A stretch of DNA of 64,000 bases, from assembly GCF_001375495.1 (NCBI RefSeq), contig NZ_LN831058.1, positions 1,384,768 to 1,448,767 of the forward strand, read 5' to 3'. The stretch is from Flaviflexus massiliensis (GTDB lineage Bacteria; Actinomycetota; Actinomycetes; Actinomycetales; Actinomycetaceae). Position numbers and translations under genes: made by a program. Positions 56,965-64,000 of this stretch are shown piece by piece; position 1 is the first letter of the stretch, and each line of letters opens with the position of its first letter. The notes under the pieces were generated by a model, which was not told the DNA's origin, ran no database searches, and saw only the letters and a list, made by a program, of their open reading frames with translations.

Positions 56965-58400
56965 AGTCCCTTAGTGTGGTGTAAATTCCTGCGGGTTTCC
57001 AGCAACGGTGATGGTGAAGATTGTTGGGAGTCATCGTGGGAGACTCAAATGTTCGACCAAGATACAAGAAAGCGACATCCCACGATGACTCACCACCAGT
57101 CTGCCCTGACGACCCTGATTTCTGAAGTCCTCACCGACCCTGATCTTGCTCACAACGATGTCTTCCGCCGCCTGCTCCAGGCCGGCCTTCAAGATCTCAT
57201 CGATGCTGAAGCCACCGTCAAGATCGGCGCTGGCCCTCACGAACGCACCCCTGACCGGATCACTCACCGTAACGGCACCCGGCCCAAGACTCTTGCCACC
57301 CCGGCCGGGGAAGTTGACCTACAGATCCCTAAGCTGCGTCAGGGCTCTTTCTTCCCGGCGCTGCTGTCCCCGCGCCGTCGGGTAGATAAAGCGCTTTATG
57401 CAGTGATCTGCCAGGCATGGATCGATGGTGTCTGCACCCGCAAGGTTGATCACCTGATCAAAGCCCTGGGCAACGACACCGGTATCTCAAAATCAACCGT
57501 CTCGCGTATCTGTGCTGACATTGACGAGGGCGTGAGCCAGTTCCTGGGCCGGCCCTTGGATCACACCTGGTTCCCCTACCTGTTCCTGGATGCGACCTAT
57601 CTCGACGTGCGTGTACGTAACCGAGTCGTCTCTCAAGCACTTGTCATAGCCACCGGCGTCAGCGGTGAGGGTAACCGCGAGATCCTGGGCATGGCACTGG
57701 GTGATTCTGAGACCACCGATTTTTGGACTGAGTTCCTCCGCTCCCTGCGAGAGCGCGGCCTGAAAGTCGCCACAAGCGCTGATCCGCTCGGGGTGGCGGT
57801 AGTGACCTCGGATGCTCACGCGGGGTTGAAAGCCGCAGTCAAAGCGATCCTGCCTGGGGCGGCTTGGCAGCGGTGCCGGGTCCACTTCGCCCGTAACATC
57901 ACCCAACGAGTCGGCTCAGCCCGATCTAAGCCTGTCAATGCCCTGGTCTCAACGATCTTTGCTCAGACCACCGCGCAGGCTGTCAGAGCTCAATACCGCA
58001 CCGTCATTGACGGTCTATCTGGCTCGTTTCCCGAGGTAGCAGCCATGCTCGAACAGGCCGAAGCAGAGCTGACAGCTTTTGCTGACATGCCTCAAGAGCA
58101 TTGGAAGAAGATCTGGTCCAATAATCCGATCGAGCGGTTGAATCGGGAGATCAAGCGTCGTGCTGACGTGGTCCAGATCTTCCCCGACCCTGCCAGTGTC
58201 ACCCGCCTAGTCGGAGCTGTCCTTCAAGAACAGCACGAAGAATGGCTCTACGCCGAACGGCGCTACTTCTCCGAAGTCTCCATGCGAAAACTCATCCACA
58301 CCCTCAACGCCCCCACCGGGCAAACCGATCACCATCCCGGCCAGGAACTCTTCCTCACCGCCTAACCCAACCCCGAAAAGTTACACCACACCAAAGGACT
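56965..58400. mobile_element. IS256-family insertion sequence
   Basis: Terminal inverted repeats begin AGTCCCTTAGTGTGGTGTAA (56965 onward) and, on the complement, AGTCCTTTGGTGTGGTGTAA (58400 backward), with 20 of the first 23 positions identical. One transposase gene fills it. No target-site duplication is visible. The right end abuts a serpin remnant, which starts in the first bases outside the element. Confidence 0.88.
57085..58365 (+). CDS. IS256-family (mutator-type) transposase
   Basis: A 426-residue DDE transposase. Triad candidates are YLFLDATYLDVR, VVTSDAHAGLKAAV and the late Glu in SNNPIERLNREIKRR, with the family C-D-H region QRCRVHFARN before it. It looks intact. The ATG at 57085 opens directly before the conserved part; an in-frame ATG at 57049 is an alternative. 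Confidence 0.92.
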   Translation: MTHHQSALTTLISEVLTDPDLAHNDVFRRLLQAGLQDLIDAEATVKIGAGPHERTPDRITHRNGTRPKTLATPAGEVDLQIPKLRQGSFFPALLSPRRRVDKALYAVICQAWIDGVCTRKVDHLIKALGNDTGISKSTVSRICADIDEGVSQFLGRPLDHTWFPYLFLDATYLDVRVRNRVVSQALVIATGVSGEGNREILGMALGDSETTDFWTEFLRSLRERGLKVATSADPLGVAVVTSDAHAGLKAAVKAILPGAAWQRCRVHFARNITQRVGSARSKPVNALVSTIFAQTTAQAVRAQYRTVIDGLSGSFPEVAAMLEQAEAELTAFADMPQEHWKKIWSNNPIERLNREIKRRADVVQIFPDPASVTRLVGAVLQEQHEEWLYAERRYFSEVSMRKLIHTLNAPTGQTDHHPGQELFLTA

Positions 58401-58403
58401 TGA

Positions 58404-59432
58404 CCGATCATTGCGAACTCTACCGAACGAGGTAACGGGAATTTCGTGTTTTCCCCGGCCTCCGTTAGCTACCAGTTGGCCGTGGCCTCGACCGGCCCCT
58501 TCTGTATCTCCCCAGCCGTTACGGAAACACTTGACGGTGGAGAGGACATCGCCGCTACACATTTAGAACTTGCCTCCCACTTGCCTCTGGAAGGGGAAGG
58601 CTACTCGACCAATTTGAATGGGCTACTCATTCACAATGCTGACCGAACGGCAGTCATGCTCTCCGAGTCAGAGGAGATAGTGGCGGACTTTTCCATTCCT
58701 GTCATCAGCGTAGCCGGAGATGACATGAACGAGATCGGGCACCAGTGGATGGTGGACGTAACGAAGGGACGGAACAGCATGCTTCCCGAAACCCTCAATA
58801 CCGCCACCGACCTTGCTCTTCTCACCCACCTGGAATATTCGAGCACATGGAGTTCCGCACCCGGTGTCACGACGATGACCTTCACCTTTGAGGAAGGACG
58901 GAGCGAACCCGTTCCCGCTCTCGAGATAGCTGGAGCTAAAGCGTCGGAAGCCAATCGAGGAACTGTTATTGAGCTACCGACTACCAGCCCTGACCCAACC
59001 CGAATCTTCCTGCCCGATGATCCCAGTCAGCCCGTGACTTCCGATGACTGGGAAACGATCGGTTTGCCGCGCGATGCTGTTGTGACCGTGCCAACGTTTT
59101 CCACGACGACAGCATTCGACATGGGAGGAACGTACGACGGGAAGGGCATGCAAGGTGATGCGTGCGAGATGCGGGATGGGGTGGGCCTCAATACCGAACT
59201 CGTGAATCCCGTTGCCTCCTACGAACTCAGTTCCTCCGGTATCTCCATCCCTCCGGGAGAAGAGCTAGAACTCACCGACACCACCAATCCCAGTGAAGTA
59301 CCGTCACTCTACGACGACGAAGAAGTGCAGCACGTTCAGATCGATCGACCCTTCACCATCACGACCACGGATGCTGATACGGGATGGACGCTCCTTTACG
59401 GCACCATCACAGACCCAACCCGTCGACTATAA
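58404..59432 (+). pseudogene. Serpin-like gene, 5' end lost at the IS256 element
   Basis: The frame begins at the IS boundary (in-frame TGA at 58401-58403), then reads NGNFVFSPASVSYQLAVAS, which matches the serpin helix near the N-terminal third of the fold. The rest of the serpin body follows to VQIDRPFTITTTDADTGWTL, with the serpin-type ending LLYGTITDP. The signal peptide and first helices are missing. The downstream neighbour is a paralogue. A GTG at 58446 could allow a truncated product. The reactive-centre region before VQIDRPF has an unusual acidic, Pro-rich sequence, so inhibitory ability is doubtful. Confidence 0.82.
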
Positions 59433-59456
59433 GTTTCAGTTACTAGGCAGGACATC

Positions 59457-60689
59457 ATGAAAACCAGAAGAGCATTCGCCATCGCCATGATCCTCACCGT
59501 GTCCGCCTGCGGGAATGAGGCAGCGAACGACCAGGATGATCCCACGGTTGATCCCACGGCAACAGAAGATCCTCTCAATGGTGGTGATCCCGCGTCGGAT
59601 GAGGAACTGGAGCGGGCAGTGAATACTTCTCTCAACTCAGCTATCGAGGCCTTGCGGGCCAGCGGCTCCGACAACGGCCTCATTTCTCCTGCCTCGCTGG
59701 CATATGCACTGGCCATGGCGGGAGAGGGAGCTCAGTGTGAAACTTAGACTGAAATCAATGCCTTCCTTGGTGTTGACGATGATTGCCGCTCCGCCGTTTA
59801 CTCCGACCTCGTGGGCGGTGTTGGCCACGAGGGGAAGAATGCCGTAACTTCCCTCGATGGAGCGATCGCCCACAATGAAGAGATTGACACAATCAAGACG
59901 GACTTCGTCCAGGACGTCGCGAATACGTACGACAGTATGTTCCTGTCGGACACGGTCGAGAATCTGAACCCCGCACTCAATGACTGGGTCGATGAGTCAA
60001 CCGGTGGTCTACAAACCGAGCTCCCGAGCCCTCTCAAGGACACGACTGCACTCTCGTTCCTGTCAGCCATGCGTTACGAAACGGCATGGGAAGGCCAGGT
60101 TCATAGCAAGTCCATCGACTTCACGACGCTGTCGGGAGAAAAAGTCACTGTTGATGGCTACAGCACTGGCGAGAAGACGATCGGATGGGAGGTGGATGGT
60201 GGGACGATCATTGAGCTCCCGACTCGGTCCACGGACCCGACTTACGTGTTCTACCCGGATGACACGATTGACCCAAATGAGCTCACGGCCGAGGACTGGA
60301 ACACGGATGATGCTGGAGGCTTTGACGTATTTGTGACCCTGCCAGCTGTCGACTTCGAGTCTCAAACCGATCTGGTCGAAAACAAAGATGCGATCGCGCT
60401 CGAGCACCTAACCGATAGTGAGAAGGGATGCGGCCTGGCGGACTATTCCGTAACCGAGAATGTGTTTATCACCCTCGTCATCCAAAACACCACGTTGCGG
60501 ATTGATGACAAGGGAATTGCTGCGTCCGCGGTGACACAGACCGATGCGGTGGATGGGGCCGCACCGGACCGAGAAGCACCGGTCAGCATCACTGTTGATC
60601 GGCCCTACGCGCTCATGACCACGTCGGAATCGAGTGGCTGGGCACTCATGTATGCCACGATCACCGATCCCAGCACGGCGACCAACTAG
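59457..60689 (+). pseudogene. Serpin-like lipoprotein gene with one in-frame amber codon
   Basis: The start MKTRRAFAIAMILTVSACGN has a lipobox (VSAC), so a surface lipoprotein. An acidic linker and the serpin helix with NGLISPASLAYALAMAGEGA follow. A single TAG at 59745-59747 then stops the frame, and the same frame continues TEINAFLGVDDDC to the end. The C-terminal part has the serpin hinge-like DDKGIAASAVTQ, a reactive loop candidate, then VDRPYALMTTSESSGWALMY. A CAG-to-TAG change would explain it. Without the TAG it would be a 410-residue serpin. Restart at the GTG at 59811 is possible but would lack the signal. Confidence 0.85.
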
Positions 60690-60886
60690 GAGCACTCCAC
60701 GTCGGCTCATGGACTGCACTCATTCCCGCTTGGGCAAGGGTGCAGGCCATGACCTTGTCAGGAAGAGAATTTCCATGTCTTCCGCTTCCATCACCAACGT
60801 TCGCTTTGACCTCTGAATACGTCATGGCTGCGGCTAAGTTCCTCACGTTCTGCCTGCCATCATCGCCTTTCAACACGGTGTCCCGA

Positions 60887-60892
60887 TAGACT
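60887..60892 (+). promoter_or_regulatory. -10 element of a probable leaderless transcript
   Basis: TAGACT ends 6 nt before the GTG at 60899. No ribosome binding site precedes this start. Confidence 0.5.
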
Positions 60893-60898
60893 GTGCCG

Positions 60899-62512
60899 GT
60901 GATTATTGGCCAAAACGTCTCCATGCGAATCGGTACCCGCGAACTCCTGACGAACGCGAACTTCCGTATTGATAAGGGCATGAGAATCGGTCTCGTGGGA
61001 CGCAACGGTGCTGGTAAGACCACTCTGACCAGGCTCCTCGCAGGAGAGGGCGTCACCTCCGATGTCATTGAGCACTCCGGAACCATCACGCGGTCCGGTG
61101 AGATTGGCTACCTCCCTCAGGACCCCCGCACGGGTGACCTGAGTGTCCTTGCCGGGGATCGGGTTCTTTCTGCTCGCGGGATCGATGACACGATCCGGAG
61201 GATCCGTAAGGCCGAATGGGAGATGGGGGAGTTCACCGGAGCCCGCCAACAAAAGGCCATGGAACGTTACGTCCGTCTTGATGCGGAATTCACTGCTGCG
61301 GGTGGATGGGCGGCGAACTCAGAGGCCGCAACCATCATGAGCGCTCTCGGGCTGCCCGGCAGAGTCATCTCTCAGCCCCTCGAAACCCTGTCCGGTGGTC
61401 AGCGCCGCCGCGTTGAGCTTGCTCGCATTCTGTTCTCGCAGGCCAAGACCCTGCTCCTTGACGAGCCCACCAACCACCTCGACCACGACTCGATCCTCTG
61501 GTTACGGGACTACCTGCGGAACTATTCCGGTGGTTTTGTTGTCATCTCCCACTCGACGGAGCTCTTGGATGAGACGGTCAACACCGTGTGGCATCTCGAT
61601 GCCAACCGTGCCGAACTCGACGTGTATTCCATGGGTTGGAAGCTCTACCTGAAGCAGCGCGAAACCGATGAGAAGAGACGCCGCAGGGAACGAGCCAACG
61701 CAGAGAAGAAGGCCGCAACCCTGCTTGCTCAGGCGGACAAGATGCGAGCCAAGGCAACGAAGGCCGTCGCGGCACAGAATATGGCCAGGCGTGCGAACCG
61801 CATGCTCGATGGCCTGGAATCAGAACGTGCTGCCGACAAGGTCGCGGCCCTGCGTTTCCCCACCCCGGCTCCGTGCGGGAAGACCCCGCTGACCGGCCAC
61901 GAACTGTCAAAGAGCTACGGTTCGCTCGAAGTGTTTGCAGGCGTGGACCTCGCCATTGACCGCGGCTCCAAGGTCGTGATCCTCGGCCTCAACGGTGCCG
62001 GCAAGACCACCCTGTTGCGGATCATGGCAGGGGTCGAGGAACCTGACACCGGTGAGGTGAGGCCCGGGCACGGGCTCAAGCTCGGCTACTACGCTCAGGA
62101 ACACGAAACGATCGACACGACAAAAACCGTGTACGAGAACATGCGGGCCTCCGCACCGGACCTGGACGACACCGAGGTCCGCAAGGTCCTGGGGTCTTTC
62201 CTGTTCTCGGGGGATGATGCGAGCAAACCTGCCGGTGTCCTATCCGGTGGTGAGAAGACCCGCTTGGCTCTCGCGACACTTGTTGTCTCGGCAGCCAACG
62301 TGCTCCTGCTTGATGAGCCCACGAACAACCTCGACCCTGCCTCCCGTGAAGAGATCCTCGGAGCACTGCGCACCTATGAAGGTGCCGTTGTGCTGGTGAG
62401 TCACGATGAGGGGGCCGTCGAGGCACTCAACCCCGAACGCGTCCTGCTCCTACCGGATGGCGATGAGGACCTGTGGAGCGATGACTACCTGGAATTGATC
62501 GCGCTCGCCTGA
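60899..62512 (+). CDS. ABC-F family ATPase
   Basis: A cytosolic protein of 537 residues with two ABC domains and no TM part. Domain 1 has GRNGAGKTTLTRLL, LSGGQRRRVELA and LLLDEPTNHLDHDS. The charged linker is helical (KRRRRERANAEKKAAT). Domain 2 has GLNGAGKTTLLRIM, LSGGEKTRLALA and LLLDEPTNNLDPAS. ABC-F proteins act on ribosomes (translation factors or antibiotic protection). The start GTG at 60899 is favoured by leaderless spacing; GTG at 60893 is an alternative. Its 3' end overlaps convergent SURF1 by 28 bp. Confidence 0.93.
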   Translation: MIIGQNVSMRIGTRELLTNANFRIDKGMRIGLVGRNGAGKTTLTRLLAGEGVTSDVIEHSGTITRSGEIGYLPQDPRTGDLSVLAGDRVLSARGIDDTIRRIRKAEWEMGEFTGARQQKAMERYVRLDAEFTAAGGWAANSEAATIMSALGLPGRVISQPLETLSGGQRRRVELARILFSQAKTLLLDEPTNHLDHDSILWLRDYLRNYSGGFVVISHSTELLDETVNTVWHLDANRAELDVYSMGWKLYLKQRETDEKRRRRERANAEKKAATLLAQADKMRAKATKAVAAQNMARRANRMLDGLESERAADKVAALRFPTPAPCGKTPLTGHELSKSYGSLEVFAGVDLAIDRGSKVVILGLNGAGKTTLLRIMAGVEEPDTGEVRPGHGLKLGYYAQEHETIDTTKTVYENMRASAPDLDDTEVRKVLGSFLFSGDDASKPAGVLSGGEKTRLALATLVVSAANVLLLDEPTNNLDPASREEILGALRTYEGAVVLVSHDEGAVEALNPERVLLLPDGDEDLWSDDYLELIALA

Positions 62513-63411
62513 TCGAGGATCTCATCCTCGATTTCCTCATCGGTGCGCCCACGCCGGGAAGGCTTCTTCTTCGGTTCTGTCCTGCTGGTACTCAGCCCCA
62601 GGTCCCTCAACTCTTCGTCCGTGAGGTCCAGTTCCCGCAGGTCAACCCCGTCTACCACCCACGTGTTTTCGGCTGCCTCACGGCGCGCCAGGATCGGGAC
62701 GACCGCGAGCGCAGCCAGTGCAAAGAACCGCCACTCCCACGCATAAGCCAGGTGGGAGCCGAGTGATGTTGAGGGCTTGGGGTACGCCTGGGGTGCTCCA
62801 GTTTCATGAGATCCTGGCTGGTCTGAGGAGAGTTCGATCCTGCCCTCGTAGACCGGGGCGAGATTTGTCACGGAGTTGGGAAGTGCGTCGATCACCTGGT
62901 TGGGGTTGAGTGTGTAGAGGTAGCCGGGTGCGGGCTTACGATCATTGGGTTCTTCCGGTGGGCGGAGCCTGCCTTCGACGGTTACCGTACCGGCGGGTGG
63001 GAGTGGGACGTTTCCTTCACTCCCGTCGTCGCCGTCTGCTTGGAGGCGGGTGATCCAGCCGCGATCGACGATGATGGTGGTGTCGTGGCCGTCAACCTCG
63101 GTTTTCATGAGGGCAATGACCTGGTAGGCGGCTTGACCGCTCACTGAGCGCCCCCGCAGGAGCAGCTGACTGTCGGGAATGAATTCACCCGTCACTGTTG
63201 TTTCGTGCCATTCGTCGCTGCGGCTATCAAGTTCGCCGAGTGGAGCTGCTTCCTGGTCCCATGCGGTGTCGATCTGATTGGCGCGCGCAACTTTTTCTTC
63301 GTAGCGGCCATGCTGCCATTGCCCGAGGAACACGCAGGTAATGGAGGCGATGATCATGAGGATGATGAGCCCGATCCAGCGAGGGCTGGTGAGGAACGAG
63401 TATTTGCCCAT
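62485..63411 (-). CDS. SURF1 family cytochrome oxidase assembly protein
   Basis: A 308-residue membrane protein helping heme a insertion and assembly of the aa3 oxidase. N-terminal TM (about 12-31) with FLGQWQHGRYEEK, the family LLRGRSVSGQAAYQV and IIVDRGWI, and a second TM (YAWEWRFFALAALAVVPIL) near residue 230. A charged, partly basic tail follows. The start overlaps the stop of the DUF3099 gene (TAATG). It links functionally with ctaD/E/F at the other end of the window. Confidence 0.93.
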   Translation of the reverse strand: MGKYSFLTSPRWIGLIILMIIASITCVFLGQWQHGRYEEKVARANQIDTAWDQEAAPLGELDSRSDEWHETTVTGEFIPDSQLLLRGRSVSGQAAYQVIALMKTEVDGHDTTIIVDRGWITRLQADGDDGSEGNVPLPPAGTVTVEGRLRPPEEPNDRKPAPGYLYTLNPNQVIDALPNSVTNLAPVYEGRIELSSDQPGSHETGAPQAYPKPSTSLGSHLAYAWEWRFFALAALAVVPILARREAAENTWVVDGVDLRELDLTDEELRDLGLSTSRTEPKKKPSRRGRTDEEIEDEILDQASAINSR

Positions 63412-63728
63412 TACCGGAAAAACTCTCCCTCGTTCAGGTGGTGGGTCGCCTCATAGGTGGTGAGCTCGCCGTGGTTTTCGACGAGCCTGGGGGAGGGGCC
63501 GCGTTCCCGGCCAGCATTGGCGACGAGGACGGCGATTGCGGGGATGATGACTGCGCAGAGGCCGAGGATGATGCGGGCGGGCCAGTTCGGGATGAGGAGA
63601 ACGAGGATGAAACAGATGATGCGGAAGATCATGGACACGAGGTAGCGGCGGCTCCGCCCCTCAATGTCTTCGTTGAGTGCGCGCCGTACCGAGGTGACCG
63701 ATACGATCTTCGATGCGCGTTTTCCCAT
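63411..63728 (-). CDS. DUF3099 family membrane protein
   Basis: A 105-residue protein with a basic N-terminus (ASKIVSVTSVRRALNEDIEGR) and two TM helices in residues 29-70, fitting DUF3099. It is coupled to SURF1 by a TAATG overlap. Function unknown. Confidence 0.88.
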   Translation of the reverse strand: MGKRASKIVSVTSVRRALNEDIEGRSRRYLVSMIFRIICFILVLLIPNWPARIILGLCAVIIPAIAVLVANAGRERGPSPRLVENHGELTTYEATHHLNEGEFFR

Positions 63729-63773
63729 AGTCCCAGGTTACGCCACCTGGTGGAGCAACCAATATTCGCGGTT

Positions 63774-63779
63774 TACAGT
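63774..63779 (+). promoter_or_regulatory. -10 element of a probable leaderless transcript
   Basis: TACAGT lies 6 nt before the ATG at 63786, with no ribosome binding site. Confidence 0.5.
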
Positions 63780-63785
63780 GTTGCT

Positions 63786-64000
63786 ATGAAACTTGTACTC
63801 ATGCGCCATGCTCGCGCCAACGATGGATTGCCCGATAAGGCTCGCCGACTGAGCGATGAAGGGCGGGAACAGGCAAAGGACCGAGGCAGGCAGCTCGCCG
63901 ATACCGTATTCGATTCTGCTTACGTGTCAGATTCTGCCCGGACGAAGGAAACGTTCCGCCTCCTCCAGGTGGATGCCGACCGTATTGAGGAAATGCCGGA
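63786..64000 (+). CDS. Histidine phosphatase (SixA-like), 3' end outside window
   Basis: The first 71 residues of a phosphohistidine-phosphatase-like protein: KLVLMRHARANDGLPDKARR has the family RHA/RHG motif, then LSDEGREQAKDRG and YVSDSARTKET. It continues past the window end. The ATG appears leaderless. Confidence 0.88.
   Translation, partial: MKLVLMRHARANDGLPDKARRLSDEGREQAKDRGRQLADTVFDSAYVSDSARTKETFRLLQVDADRIEEMP

Noticed and set aside
59745-59747. TAG read as an amino acid (suppression or pyrrolysine)
   Set aside because: No supporting tRNA, synthetase or insertion element seen, and the neighbouring serpin is also broken; a nonsense mutation is simpler.

Overview
The window looks like chromosomal DNA of a high-G+C Gram-positive actinobacterium, most plausibly an Actinomycetales/Actinomycetaceae-type organism (genus not determined). 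The evidence is the actinobacterial cytochrome bcc-aa3 set (four-TM CtaF, diheme QcrC), class II DAHP synthase, a PASTA kinase of the PknL neighbourhood with an Rv2175c-like partner, SepH, and DUF4193/DUF3093/DUF3710/DUF3159 genes. Several genes also lack a ribosome binding site and have TAnnnT 6-7 nt before the start codon, as in leaderless actinobacterial transcripts. Gene order in two blocks recalls the M. tuberculosis Rv2172-Rv2200 and Rv2689-Rv2703 neighbourhoods.

Layout. 1-11.5 kb is the respiratory region: the 3' end of ctaD, then ctaF; a minus-strand cluster of small unknown membrane or secreted proteins, four of which share a two-cysteine C-terminal domain; sodA; and the ctaE-qcrC-qcrA-qcrB operon. 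11.7-15.9 kb carries a pseudo-receiver gene, trpD, a stand-alone Lrp/AsnC ligand-binding domain and a DnaQ/UvrC-like fusion nuclease. 16-25.5 kb carries a PPi-type phosphofructokinase, DAHP synthase, a PASTA Ser/Thr kinase, a LysM lytic transglycosylase, an Rv2175c-like DNA-binding protein, a polyprenyl synthetase and a DUF4192 protein. 25.6-30 kb is gcvTHP. 30-42.3 kb has the primary sigma factor, a DnaQ-like exonuclease, parE and parC, two tandem-GNAT proteins, a HAD protein, a phosphodiesterase-like enzyme and thymidine kinase. 42.36-43.8 kb is an IS1249-type insertion with extra end-like motifs. 43.9-52.5 kb is a conserved actinobacterial block: sepH, DUF4193, DUF3093, DUF3710, OB-fold, DUF3159, two TrkA proteins, an APC permease and an RNA methyltransferase. 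dut is missing from its usual place there. Aconitase follows (52.8-55.6 kb).

55.7-60.7 kb is the accessory island: an Abi_2/AbiF HEPN protein with a hairpin leader, an IS256-family element, and two tandem serpin genes, both broken (one cut at the IS, one interrupted by a single in-frame TAG). The window ends with an ABC-F ATPase, SURF1, DUF3099 and the start of a histidine phosphatase.

How the genes work together: CtaD/F/E, QcrABC and SURF1 build the respiratory supercomplex, and SodA sits beside them. TrpD and AroG both belong to aromatic amino-acid synthesis. PknL, the LysM transglycosylase, SepH and polyprenyl synthetase concern envelope growth and division. The most interesting accessory signals are the AbiF-like gene with its structured leader, the broken serpin pair, and the four-member two-cysteine membrane protein family.
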